Shown one piece after another: positions 16,001 through 24,827 of a DNA stretch of 34,544 nucleotides. Source of the DNA: an uncultured Bacteroidales bacterium (GTDB lineage: Bacteria; Bacteroidota; Bacteroidia; Bacteroidales; Paludibacteraceae). Position 1 is the stretch's first letter; each line of letters opens with the position of its first letter. The position numbers and the translations under genes were made by a program. The stretch spans positions 1 to 34,544 of the forward strand of contig CALATT010000089.1 in NCBI GenBank assembly GCA_937891905.1. The letters run 5' to 3'. Below the pieces are notes generated by a model. That model ran no database searches and was not told the DNA's origin. It saw nothing but the letters and a program-made list of their open reading frames with translations.

Positions 16001-17224
16001 TTATAATTTGCGCTTGAAGAACCAGTTCTCTGCGATGGATGCACCAATTGTGAATCGCAGTGAATTATCTTCCAATCCTGCCCTACTACCACGATGTGTA
16101 TATTCGATAGTAGTATTAATGACCGTACCTATTGTATGCAGAGGGAATCCGATACCGATAGAAGCAGACACGCGCTTAGCACCAATAGAAGCAAGGTACT
16201 CATCTTGCACATTGACACCTAATCGCCACATCATTCGCTCCACATATTTTCGTCCATTAGCATTATGGCGATATTCCACACCTGCCGCAAAGCGATTATG
16301 GTCTTGCAATCCATTCTCTCTACCTTTTAGTCCATTATAGAGCGCGGACGCCATTGCCTGATGTTCGTAGTCAAAACCTACTGTCAATCGGTTGGCCCAG
16401 TTATAACTTGCACCCACGCCATACACCATAGGTAATTCCCATCCTTCTTCTTGTACTGGGATAGAATCATATGTTTGTGTTTCTATCACTTCATATTTGC
16501 TATTGAGCTTCATCTTATTCTCAAAAATAGCACCGAGCGTGATGCTATGGTCTGCCCAGGTATGGAAGAACTGCGCGCCATAGCGTAAGCGCACATTGCT
16601 CACACTGAGCATCTCGTCTTGGATTGTAGGATTCAATCCTGTCTCCTCAAAGGTGAGCGTACGCATACGATTAAGTTCACCCCACATATAGTATATATTG
16701 GCACCTATTGCGAACCAATTGCATATATTAACACTCAATCCTCCGTATACCTCACTTATATTGCCATCTCCGTAATAGGTTTTAGTAAAGTGGTACCCAC
16801 CAACAGAATCATTCATACTGATATCATATCCTACGGAGCTATATGGTTGTACGCCTACTGAAGCAGCTACCCAGCGTTTCCACAATGGCACTTGAATTGT
16901 AAGATACTCCAGATTTCCGTTCGCCTTATTCTTCATTCCTCTTGCATCGCTATAGCGGCTCCAAGAAGCGCTCGCTGCCACATCCATCATAAAGGTTAGC
17001 GAGTCGCACGAAGTGTAGGAAGCAGGTTGAGAAGAACAGATTACACGATTATTACGCATACCTATTCCCACTCCTCCCATCGCGCGATAAGCGGTAGGCA
17101 CATTCTCATTCATATCACCATACGCATAGCGCGAAAAAGGCGAAGAAGTCATATTCTGCGCCATGGATAAACTGCTCATTAGCAGCAATGTTATAATAAT
17201 TACTATTGTGTTCTTGAGTTGCAT
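16001..17224 (-). CDS. outer-membrane beta-barrel protein (FadL/porin-like)
   Basis: A 407-aa outer-membrane protein with signal peptide MQLKNTIVIIITLLLMSSLSMA. The mature part starts with TSSPFSRYAYGDMNENVPTA, continues with YRAMGGVGIGMRNN, and then alternates amphipathic strands ending in aromatic residues, as in the FadL-like barrels that Bacteroidales carry beside coaX. The last strand ends ENWFFKRKL. Transport substrate is unknown; hydrophobic compounds such as fatty acids would suit the neighbouring acyl-CoA ligase gene, but this is only inference. It begins 24 bp behind coaX; 75 bp separate it from the TPR gene. Confidence 0.82.
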   Translation of the reverse strand: MQLKNTIVIIITLLLMSSLSMAQNMTSSPFSRYAYGDMNENVPTAYRAMGGVGIGMRNNRVICSSQPASYTSCDSLTFMMDVAASASWSRYSDARGMKNKANGNLEYLTIQVPLWKRWVAASVGVQPYSSVGYDISMNDSVGGYHFTKTYYGDGNISEVYGGLSVNICNWFAIGANIYYMWGELNRMRTLTFEETGLNPTIQDEMLSVSNVRLRYGAQFFHTWADHSITLGAIFENKMKLNSKYEVIETQTYDSIPVQEEGWELPMVYGVGASYNWANRLTVGFDYEHQAMASALYNGLKGRENGLQDHNRFAAGVEYRHNANGRKYVERMMWRLGVNVQDEYLASIGAKRVSASIGIGFPLHTIGTVINTTIEYTHRGSRAGLEDNSLRFTIGASIAENWFFKRKL

Positions 17225-17248
17225 TTCTTTGCGCTGTTCTATTGCTAT

Positions 17249-18001
17249 TTATTTCTTATTATATACTAAAATGGTATTTAATCCTATCAATACAAGGTGT
17301 TTCTCGTGAATAATTTCTCTTTTCTCAGTGCGAGAGGTACGGGTGGCATTCAATATATAGGGTGCGTTTCCGCCCGTTAGATATGTTTTGAAATGCGTTG
17401 TTTTCTCTCGCAGCGTGCGCATATATCCTTTCACTTCGTATGCCACACCTCGTATCACACCTGCCACCATCGCATCGCGGGTATTTCTACCAAAGAGTGG
17501 AATCAACTCATTCTCATCCACTTCCACCAGCGGCAGTTTCTTAGTCATTCGGTGGAGAATAGTAAAGCGCATCTTCAATCCCGGCGCTATATTTCCCCCC
17601 GTATATTCTCCATTCTCCGATACAAAATCGTATGTTATTGCCGATCCCACATCTATAATTAATAGATTCTCATTGGGGCATAACTGCCTTGCTCCCACTG
17701 CTGCCGCTAATCGATCCAAACCAAGCGTCTCAGGCGTATCATATTTATTGCAGATAGGAATCGGGGTATTATGGTCAAAGAGCACAAAATGGCGGGACAA
17801 CTTAACCAATGTATTGATTATAGCCGACTCCACATTGATAACCGAACTGATGATAGAGTTCGTGATATCATATAGCGCGAATAATCGCTCCACATCCGCA
17901 GATGAAAAGGTTTTGTAGATAAAATGCTGGATTATCTTCCCCTCATCCGTCATGAGCGCCACCTTGGTGCGGCTATTTCCCTGGTCTATACAAAGGTTCA
18001 T
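17249..18001 (-). CDS. coaX: type III pantothenate kinase
   Basis: This cytoplasmic enzyme phosphorylates pantothenate, the first step of coenzyme A synthesis. At 250 aa it is full length. It has the ASKHA signatures of CoaX: DQGNSRTK with Asp6 at the phosphate loop, GLDRLAAAVGA with the catalytic Asp96, IIDVGSAITYDF with Asp117, GGNIAPGLKMR, and the adenosine-site YLTGGNAPYIL. CoaX is not inhibited by CoA and often requires a monovalent cation. It lies 11 bp behind the acyl-CoA ligase gene and 24 bp before the beta-barrel gene, the conserved Bacteroidales arrangement. Confidence 0.95.
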   Translation of the reverse strand: MNLCIDQGNSRTKVALMTDEGKIIQHFIYKTFSSADVERLFALYDITNSIISSVINVESAIINTLVKLSRHFVLFDHNTPIPICNKYDTPETLGLDRLAAAVGARQLCPNENLLIIDVGSAITYDFVSENGEYTGGNIAPGLKMRFTILHRMTKKLPLVEVDENELIPLFGRNTRDAMVAGVIRGVAYEVKGYMRTLREKTTHFKTYLTGGNAPYILNATRTSRTEKREIIHEKHLVLIGLNTILVYNKK

Positions 18002-18012
18002 ACAGCATAGTA

Positions 18013-19689
18013 TTAATCTATCATATTCGTATAGAGGAATCGCTTAATAGATTTCTTAGGTGTTTTCTCAAACTCATTAGGATAGAGTTTGACGATTGCT
18101 ATTTGCTCATATGCTGCCAATTCCGAGTTCACTTGCTTGCGTGCCTCTTCCATTTGTTCTGCTAATTGATCTGCAGTTAATCCGTCTGCATCCACTTCGT
18201 TATAATCGGGACAAATAAGCGCCACCAATCGGTTATCTTTTTGCTGCAGAACAAGCGACTCCAGCACATAAGGCATATTATTGATTTTTGCCTCTATTTC
18301 CTCTGGATATATATTTTGCCCACTTGGACCTAAAAGCATCGTTTTACTGCGCCCCTTGATATAGATAAATCCATCTTCATCTATCATACCTAAATCTCCC
18401 GTACGCAACCATCCATCTTTGGTAAAACTCTCTTTGGTGGCTTTAGGATTCTTGAAATAACCCGTCATGGTATTTTCACCCTTGGTAACTATTTCTCCTA
18501 TTCCCTCCTCATTAGGTGATAGGATTTTCACTTCCATAATACCATCTAATGGCTTGCCACAGGAATACAACTTGCTCTGCTCGTAAGGAGCAAAACTGAT
18601 AAGCGGTGCGCATTCCGTCATACCATATCCCACTGACATTGGGAATTTTATTCTGCGCAAAAATGCCTCCACTTCTGGATTCAACGGAGCACCACCGATG
18701 ATGATTTGCTTGAATTCACCACCAAATGCTTGCACCAACTGCTCGCGTATCTTGGCGCATACTATCTCATCCAAGAATGGCACTTTTAATACCCAACTTA
18801 CAGGTGGCTTTTGTATCTGAGGCACAATCATCTTCTTGTAAATCTTCTCCAAGATAAGTGGCACTGACAAAATAATGGTGGGCTTCACCTCCGCGAATGC
18901 CTTAAGCAAAATCTTCGGCGATGGCGTTCTACCCACAAGCCAAGTATGACCTCCAGCAGCTAAGCAACCCAAAAAATCAAACGCACATCCATACGCGTGA
19001 GCTAATGGAAGGAATGCCACATGGCGGCAACCAGGATATACCAATTCCGTCTCAAAAGCATAACGGATATTACCCGCCAAACCATTGAGCGGCATGATTA
19101 CTCCTTTGCTAAATCCTGTAGTACCGCTCGTATAGTTGATACTCGCTATTTGGTCATTCGAACGCTCTGCATAATGCACCTCCTCCGCAGTGTAACCATT
19201 GGGATAACGACTATTGAATACATCCACTATAGCAGACATACTAATGCGCTCTGGATCTAAAGTGAGCGAAATAGGATGCCAATCATTCAAACTAAACACA
19301 GCCAATATATCTGGTATCTGGTCCAACTCAATTCCCTCCCAGTTGATATCACTAATAAATAGCAATTTGGATTCTGAGTGATTGACAATATGAATAGCAT
19401 CATTGGCCTTAAAGTCCTGCAAGATAGGCACAACGATAGCACCATAGGTCACTGTGGCTAAATAAACAGACACCCAATTACTATTATTCTTGCCCATGAC
19501 GGCTATCTTATCATCCTTCTTGATACCACATTGCTCAAAAAGGATATGAAGCTTAGCTATCGTTGTTGCCAAATCACCATATGTTAGCGTCACATTGGTG
19601 CCGTAATCGGTCACTGCCTCTAAAGCCCAATTATTACGAAACGAACGCTCGTAATATTTTATAAAATTGTATTTCTCTTCGTTCTGCAT
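18013..19689 (-). CDS. long-chain acyl-CoA ligase (AMP-forming)
   Basis: This enzyme activates fatty acids to acyl-CoA through an acyl-adenylate. The 558-aa chain has the adenylate-forming motifs in order: YTSGTTGFSKG (186-196) for ATP, GYGMTECAPLIS, GWLRTGDLG and YIKGRSKTMLLGPSGQNIYPEEIE, and near the end EKTPKKSIKR, with the catalytic Lys. The GPSGQNIYPEEIE hinge is typical of the long-chain group found in Bacteroidota. There is no signal peptide. It sits 13 bp behind a small membrane protein gene and is followed after 11 bp by coaX, which makes the CoA precursor, so product and cofactor supply are linked. The acyl chain preference is unknown. Confidence 0.92.
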   Translation of the reverse strand: MQNEEKYNFIKYYERSFRNNWALEAVTDYGTNVTLTYGDLATTIAKLHILFEQCGIKKDDKIAVMGKNNSNWVSVYLATVTYGAIVVPILQDFKANDAIHIVNHSESKLLFISDINWEGIELDQIPDILAVFSLNDWHPISLTLDPERISMSAIVDVFNSRYPNGYTAEEVHYAERSNDQIASINYTSGTTGFSKGVIMPLNGLAGNIRYAFETELVYPGCRHVAFLPLAHAYGCAFDFLGCLAAGGHTWLVGRTPSPKILLKAFAEVKPTIILSVPLILEKIYKKMIVPQIQKPPVSWVLKVPFLDEIVCAKIREQLVQAFGGEFKQIIIGGAPLNPEVEAFLRRIKFPMSVGYGMTECAPLISFAPYEQSKLYSCGKPLDGIMEVKILSPNEEGIGEIVTKGENTMTGYFKNPKATKESFTKDGWLRTGDLGMIDEDGFIYIKGRSKTMLLGPSGQNIYPEEIEAKINNMPYVLESLVLQQKDNRLVALICPDYNEVDADGLTADQLAEQMEEARKQVNSELAAYEQIAIVKLYPNEFEKTPKKSIKRFLYTNMID

Positions 19690-19702
19690 AGTTTGTTATA
19701 TT

Positions 19703-20092
19703 TCACTTACGCGGCATTGAATAAACACTATCCACTACATATTCACTATTACCACGCCATGGTAATGTGCCTAAATAACGCTTCCAATACAAGCGAACGC
19801 CCACATTCGACATCTCATTCAATTGAGCAGCTACTTTCTCGCTCTCCACAGAGAACTTAAACTCATTGGATTGAATAGTACCCTGGGCGCCTTTTACTGA
19901 CTTCACACCCGTTTGTATCATTTTTCCCTCATAGGTTTTAAATACAAAACCCTCTTTCTGGAAATAATTAATATCTCCCTCATTCACCCCCTCGCTATAA
20001 ACAAAGAAGAATTTGAAGAAGATGAATGCTGCCAAAACAGCAACAACAAGCGTTGTGCTACACATGAATACTACTGCAGTTGTTTTACTCAT
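19703..20092 (-). CDS. small conserved membrane-anchored protein
   Basis: A 129-aa protein with one N-terminal transmembrane segment (TTAVVFMCSTTLVVAVLAAFIFF) and a soluble domain of about 95 residues. The domain has EGDINYFQKEGFVFKTYEGKM and EFKFSVESEKVAAQL, and ends with VRLYWKRYLGTLPWRGNSEYVVDSV. I recognise it as a conserved Bacteroidales protein of unknown role; relatives have been mislabelled as 6-phosphogluconate dehydrogenase, which this length excludes. It has its own promoter (20128-20159) and is the first gene of the seven-gene run that ends with fabG. Confidence 0.75.
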   Translation of the reverse strand: MSKTTAVVFMCSTTLVVAVLAAFIFFKFFFVYSEGVNEGDINYFQKEGFVFKTYEGKMIQTGVKSVKGAQGTIQSNEFKFSVESEKVAAQLNEMSNVGVRLYWKRYLGTLPWRGNSEYVVDSVYSMPRK

Positions 20093-20127
20093 AATAGTGC
20101 TTTTAAGTTAAATACACAATTCGGGCA

Positions 20128-20159
20128 CAAAATTACTATTTTTTTTTGAATTGTGCAAG
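20128..20159 (-). promoter_or_regulatory. promoter of the seven-gene run
   Basis: On the - strand CTTG (20159-20156) is followed after 20 bp by TAATTTTG (20135-20128), 35 bp before the start codon. The spacer opens with CACAATTCAA, a partial match to the extended element of the other promoters. It separates this run from the aldehyde dehydrogenase gene upstream. Confidence 0.7.
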
Positions 20160-20180
20160 AATTTTGATTATTTTTCAAAT

Positions 20181-21542
20181 TTATACCATTTTTTTAATAA
20201 ACTTGAAGAGTTTATAAGGCATATATCGGAATGGCATATCCACCCATGTAGGTGTAGAAACCACTGTACGGCGATGAGAGAACGCCAAGAAACTATCCTT
20301 ACCATGGTATGCACTCATACCAGAATTTCCCACCCCACCGAAAGGTGCATCATGATTCACTATATGCATTATCACATCATTCACACACGCGCCACCCGAA
20401 GAGGTATGGCGGAGCACATAATCGCCATTCGTACCGAAATAATACAATGCCAATGGTTTCTCACGCTCCGTCACAAAAGTGATTACCTCTTGTATATCCT
20501 TAAAAGTGATTACAGGGAAGATAGGACCAAAAATCTCTTCTGTCATCACAGCACTATCCACACGCACATCGGTTAAGATAGTGGGCGCCAAGTAGCGCTC
20601 TGCCTTATCGTATTCACCGCCATGATAGATTGTGCCATCTGCTAAATACCCCACTAAACGCTCTAATGCCTTATCACTCACGATACGAGCAAAATGCGTA
20701 GCTTTTTGTGGTTGCTTGGTGAGTAACTCTTTCCATTCCTTCACCAAATAGGATAAGAATTTATCCTTTACTTCTTCGTGTATATAGAGATAATCAGGCG
20801 CAATACAAGTCTGCCCTGCATTAAGCACTTTACCCCACGCCACACGCTTGGCTGCCACCTTAAGATTGGCATTCTTATCGATAATACATGGACTTTTTCC
20901 GCCCAATTCAAGTACCACAGGCGTGAGATTCTTAGCAGCGGCACTCATCACCAACCTACCCAAATCAGGACTACCCGTAAAGAAAATCAAATCCCATCGT
21001 TCTGCCAATAAGGCTTGATTGACTTGCCTATTTCCCTCCACGATAGCGATATACTCCTCCGGGAAAGTAGCGCGTATCATCTCCGTCAGCACAGCAGACA
21101 CATGTGGCACATAAGGCGATGGCTTGAGCATCGCGGTGCAACCCGAAGAGATAGCACCCACCAAGGGATTAAGAAGCAATTGCACTGGATAATTCCATGG
21201 CGCGATAATGAGTGCGCTGCCCAATGGTTCTTTTATCACCTTACTACTTGCAGGCAGAATAGCCAATGGAGAGCACTTTCGCTCTGCTCTTGCCCATCGG
21301 CATAAATGACGGAGATGATTTCTAATCTCGCCGTACACAATACTCAGTTCTGTCAAATAGGCCTCTTCATAAGACTTATGCAAGTCTGTCCATAACGCCT
21401 CTGCCAACTTTGCCTCATATTGATGCATGGCCTTATCCAAGCGCTTTAATTGCTGTTTGCGCCAGGCCAATGGAAGCGTCACACCAGAATGAAAAAATTG
21501 TTTTTGCTTCTGATTAATTGAAGTGATTGAGAGTGTATCCAT
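20181..21542 (-). CDS. aldehyde dehydrogenase, ALDH3-like
   Basis: A 453-aa NAD(P)-dependent enzyme that oxidises aldehydes to acids. The short length and layout match the class 3 (fatty or aromatic aldehyde) group: IIAPWNYP with Asn117, FFTGS, catalytic Glu212 in LELGGKSP, nucleophile Cys246 in NAGQTCIAPDY, EEIFGPIFPV, and the C-terminal FGGVGNSGMSAYHGKDSF. The last residues, MPYKLFKFIKKMV, are basic and amphipathic; ALDH3 members often end in a membrane-binding helix. It precedes the seven-gene run with the acyl-CoA ligase, so fatty aldehydes are a reasonable substrate, though not proved. No clear promoter was found upstream. Confidence 0.9.
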   Translation of the reverse strand: MDTLSITSINQKQKQFFHSGVTLPLAWRKQQLKRLDKAMHQYEAKLAEALWTDLHKSYEEAYLTELSIVYGEIRNHLRHLCRWARAERKCSPLAILPASSKVIKEPLGSALIIAPWNYPVQLLLNPLVGAISSGCTAMLKPSPYVPHVSAVLTEMIRATFPEEYIAIVEGNRQVNQALLAERWDLIFFTGSPDLGRLVMSAAAKNLTPVVLELGGKSPCIIDKNANLKVAAKRVAWGKVLNAGQTCIAPDYLYIHEEVKDKFLSYLVKEWKELLTKQPQKATHFARIVSDKALERLVGYLADGTIYHGGEYDKAERYLAPTILTDVRVDSAVMTEEIFGPIFPVITFKDIQEVITFVTEREKPLALYYFGTNGDYVLRHTSSGGACVNDVIMHIVNHDAPFGGVGNSGMSAYHGKDSFLAFSHRRTVVSTPTWVDMPFRYMPYKLFKFIKKMV

Positions 21543-21655
21543 AAAATTGCTTGTATTTATTATGCTTTTCGTCCTGTAAAATATTTAAGTCTTACATTTT
21601 GCACCCACAAAAAGCGTACCATTCCACAAAAAAAATCGCTTGAACAGGCTCTCTA

Positions 21656-21687
21656 CTTGCATATATGCAAATTTTTCACTACCTTTG
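21656..21687 (+). promoter_or_regulatory. promoter of fbp with palindromic -33 region
   Basis: CTTG (21656-21659) is followed after 20 bp by TACCTTTG (21680-21687), 21 bp before the start codon. TTGCATATATGCAA at 21657-21670 is a perfect 14-bp palindrome covering the -33 box, a possible operator as well as the extended element seen elsewhere. Confidence 0.8.
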
Positions 21688-21708
21688 CACACAAATATCA
21701 ATACCACT

Positions 21709-23703
21709 ATGCAAGACGAACGCTATTTACAATTACTCAGCAGGAAGTTTCCTAACGCACAATCTGTTGTTACTGAACTAATTAACCTACGCGCCATCCT
21801 TTCTTTGCCTAAAGGAACAGAGCACTTCGTGAGCGACTTGCATGGCGAAGCCAATGCATTCATACATATGATTAAAAATGCATCTGGTGTGATTAGAAAA
21901 AAAGTAGATGAGGCTTTTGGAGAGCTTTTACCAGAAGAAGAGAAACGCGCACTTTGCGCACTCATCTATTATCCTGACGAGCGAATTGATTTGGTTAAAA
22001 GAAAATATAACGGAGAAGAAATTCACTCTCTAAACGAAGGATTTGAATACACCACTATACAGGAATGGTATAAAAGGCGTTTGCACCAAGTAGTGGCTAT
22101 CGCACGAGCCGTAACTATCAAATACAGCCGTAGCAAAGTATATAAATTACTTCCCAAAGACTATGCATATGTAATCAAAGAATTGCTGCACGAGTCTTCT
22201 TTGGAGCAGAAGGATAGACAAGCGTACTACAATGCCATCATTGAAGCAATAATAGAAACAGGTTGCGCCGAGCAATTACTCATCAGCATCACCTATTTCA
22301 TTCACAGTATGGCGATTGACATTCTGCATGTTGTGGGAGACATCTTTGATAGAGGTCCACGCCCACATAAGATAGTAGATGTACTATCCACCATTCGCGA
22401 TTATGACATCCAATGGGGAAACCATGACATTGAATGGATGGGAGCTATGGCGGGCAACCTCGCACTTATTGCCACTGTCCTACGCGTCTCAATTCGCTAT
22501 GCTAATATAGAAACACTGGAAGAAGGATATGGCATCAATCTATTACCATTAGCCAATTTCGCTATGCAAACATATGGCGACGACCCATGCACCATTTGGC
22601 AAACCAAAGACTTTGAGAATAACCCACGACTCACGCGTTCGGCTCAACTGATGGCGAAAATGCATAAAGCCATTTCTATCATACAATTCAAGTTAGAAGG
22701 ACAAACCGTACTTCGTCATCCTGAATGGAATATGACTCACCGCGCTGTGTTACACAACATAGACCTCTCGAATGGCACTATCACATTGCAAGGCAATACC
22801 TATCCACTCATCGATACTCACCTCCCCACTCTCAATCCAAACGACCCCTATGCATTGAATCAAGATGAGCAGGACCTCATGAACCAACTACACCGCTCGT
22901 TCCGCAAATCGGAGAAGATGCAACGCCACCTACGACTCTTATACGAACATGGTTCATTATACCTCGTGCATAATGGATTCCTACTCTATCATGCCGCTAT
23001 ACCACTCAACCAAGACGGTAGTTTCACAGAAATAGATGTATGCGGCGAGCGCGTCAAAGGTAAGGCGCTGATGGATAGAATAGACCAAGTGATTCGAATG
23101 GCCTATTACGGAGAAGGAAAAGAGAAAGAAGACGCACTTGATTATATGCTTTATCTATGGCAAGGAGAGCATTCACCATTATATAATAAGGACCGCATGA
23201 CCACTTTCGAGCGATATTTCATCGCCGATAAACAAACACACGAAGAGAAAAAAGGCGCGTATTTCAATCTATCAGACGACGAATGCACATGCAATAATAT
23301 ACTTAAGGAATTCGGTCTTAACCCTGCGACGGGACGCATTATTAATGGACATGTACCCGTTCGCACCATCAAAGGAGAAACTCCTATACGAGCTAATGGG
23401 AAGCGTTTTGTTATTGATGGTGGATTTTCCAAACCTTACCAAGAGAAGACAGGTATTGCGGGATATACCCTCATCTATAATAGCCATGGTATTCAACTCG
23501 TAGAGCATGAGTCATTTGAAAGTCGTGAGCAAGCCATCTTGTCTGGAAGCGATATTCATAGCCGCACACTACTACAAGATTTCACAGGCCATCGTATCCA
23601 TGTAAGAAACACAGATAGAGGACAGGAAATGGAGAAATATATTGAGAATCTAAAGCAACTATTAGACGCGTACCGAACTGGCACCATTAGACAACGACAA
23701 TAA
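21709..23703 (+). CDS. fbp: fructose-1,6-bisphosphatase, class III
   Basis: This gluconeogenic enzyme removes the 1-phosphate of fructose 1,6-bisphosphate in the cytoplasm. It belongs to the metallophosphatase-type (class III) FBPases of Firmicutes and Bacteroidota, and at 664 aa is full length. Metal sites are visible: Asp43 and His45 in VSDLHGEANAF, Asp211, Asp214 and Arg215 in GDIFDRGPRPH, Asn238, His239 and Asp240 in WGNHDIEW, and a late INGHVPV. An in-frame ATG at 21640 would add 23 residues, but it lies upstream of the promoter, so I chose 21709. The TAA stop is the first unit of tandem array B. Function is secure. Confidence 0.95.
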   Translation: MQDERYLQLLSRKFPNAQSVVTELINLRAILSLPKGTEHFVSDLHGEANAFIHMIKNASGVIRKKVDEAFGELLPEEEKRALCALIYYPDERIDLVKRKYNGEEIHSLNEGFEYTTIQEWYKRRLHQVVAIARAVTIKYSRSKVYKLLPKDYAYVIKELLHESSLEQKDRQAYYNAIIEAIIETGCAEQLLISITYFIHSMAIDILHVVGDIFDRGPRPHKIVDVLSTIRDYDIQWGNHDIEWMGAMAGNLALIATVLRVSIRYANIETLEEGYGINLLPLANFAMQTYGDDPCTIWQTKDFENNPRLTRSAQLMAKMHKAISIIQFKLEGQTVLRHPEWNMTHRAVLHNIDLSNGTITLQGNTYPLIDTHLPTLNPNDPYALNQDEQDLMNQLHRSFRKSEKMQRHLRLLYEHGSLYLVHNGFLLYHAAIPLNQDGSFTEIDVCGERVKGKALMDRIDQVIRMAYYGEGKEKEDALDYMLYLWQGEHSPLYNKDRMTTFERYFIADKQTHEEKKGAYFNLSDDECTCNNILKEFGLNPATGRIINGHVPVRTIKGETPIRANGKRFVIDGGFSKPYQEKTGIAGYTLIYNSHGIQLVEHESFESREQAILSGSDIHSRTLLQDFTGHRIHVRNTDRGQEMEKYIENLKQLLDAYRTGTIRQRQ

Positions 23704-23748
23704 TCGTTAACTCGTTAATTCCTTAATTCCTTAACTCCTTCATTCGTT
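23701..23748. repeat. tandem array B, six 8-bp units (AATTCCTT)
   Basis: Six degenerate octamers occur: TAATCGTT, AACTCGTT, two AATTCCTT, AACTCCTT and CATTCGTT. TAA recurs on the + strand and on the reverse strand (GGAATTAA). The array starts with the fbp stop codon and runs into the 3' end of the convergent hydrolase gene, whose stop and last eight codons it supplies. Confidence 0.88.
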
Positions 23749-24820
23749 CGCGTACGCGAGGGAAGAAAGTCATAGCAGAACGAAGGTGACCTCCATAATG
23801 GCCAAAATCATACACCACATTAGGTAGCGCACCTATCGCGCGCTGCAAATGGAGCGCATTATAGAATGTAACCACTTCATCTTTCTTAGAATGGAATATA
23901 TATGTGGGAGAATGTGGACGCCAAGCAGGAACAATACTATCACTGCCTACTTCACTATCATCAATGGCGTAATGCACTAAACTGGACTGTAGAAGCCCCT
24001 CATAGATTTTCTTAGTAGCAGGATAGGTCTTATCCATCCCTTCCTTCGTCATCCAATGACATAGACGATGTTGAGGCATTCGGAAATAAAGCGAAGCAAT
24101 ACCATACTCCTTATTAATTATATAGCGCGTATATTTCTTCTGCATCGCAGGCGTAAAAAACGCCTCACAGTCAACCTCCAATCCATACGCCACCTTTGTG
24201 CCAATCACTAAATAAGGTACCACCAACGGCAATCCCACCCGATTGCGCATCACCGCATCGTCAAAAGTAGTAGCCACATCATATGGACCACTTCCCGCAA
24301 AGCAAGCTCTAATAGGTATCTGCTCTGCATATTGCTCTTCTAATAGACGCTGTGTCCATAGCGCAACTGCACCTCCTTGCGAATACCCCACTATATAGAT
24401 ACCATCCGAATAAGGTGCCACTTGCATACTATCCAGCAATGCACGCGTATAGAGTAACATATCCACTGCATTATGCGCAGTGAGCGAACCATGTAAATAA
24501 GGGTGAATACGATCACGCGTAAGACCATACCCAATATAATCGGGCATGATAAGCACATAATCATCTTGAAAAACTTTCGCCTCAGATAATGTGGTATTGG
24601 AGGGTGCTTCAGCATCCGAACTGATAGTATAATGAAGCAGCAAGATAATACCCCTTATCGAATCGTTTTCGGGTATCGTCACCTTTCCCGACAAAAGTAA
24701 TGAGTCACCATATTGGTCCACAGAGGGGTAATGCACTACGCGCTCCAACGCATAGAGTGAACAGCAAAACCATAGCGCACTCATCAGCACGAAACACCGT
24801 ATGGCACCTGTCTGTCGCAT
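23723..24820 (-). CDS. secreted alpha/beta hydrolase (lipase/esterase-like)
   Basis: A 365-aa exported hydrolase with signal peptide MRQTGAIRCFVLMSALWFCCSLYA. The fold follows the alpha/beta hydrolase order: DYIGYG (94-99), nucleophile Ser147 in GYSQGG, an acidic residue in HSKKDEVV and a catalytic His in GHYGGH near the end. It resembles the secretory lipase group, so esters or acyl chains are likely substrates, but peptides or xenobiotics cannot be excluded. It begins 7 bp behind the diaminopimelate dehydrogenase gene, so it is the last gene of a three-gene operon. The last residues, RMKELRN, are encoded by tandem array B. Confidence 0.83.
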   Translation of the reverse strand: MRQTGAIRCFVLMSALWFCCSLYALERVVHYPSVDQYGDSLLLSGKVTIPENDSIRGIILLLHYTISSDAEAPSNTTLSEAKVFQDDYVLIMPDYIGYGLTRDRIHPYLHGSLTAHNAVDMLLYTRALLDSMQVAPYSDGIYIVGYSQGGAVALWTQRLLEEQYAEQIPIRACFAGSGPYDVATTFDDAVMRNRVGLPLVVPYLVIGTKVAYGLEVDCEAFFTPAMQKKYTRYIINKEYGIASLYFRMPQHRLCHWMTKEGMDKTYPATKKIYEGLLQSSLVHYAIDDSEVGSDSIVPAWRPHSPTYIFHSKKDEVVTFYNALHLQRAIGALPNVVYDFGHYGGHLRSAMTFFPRVRERMKELRN

Positions 24821-24827
24821 CCTCTCG

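Noticed and set aside
15996..16003. TAACTTTG on the - strand as a promoter for the TPR-lptC-fabG part
   Set aside because: No TTTG or CTTG lies 18-21 bp upstream, and the match overlaps the stop codon of the barrel gene; the evidence is too weak.
21640..21708. Longer N-terminus for fbp
   Set aside because: The ATG at 21640 lies upstream of a strong promoter whose start point would fall after it; the family N-terminus starts at 21709.
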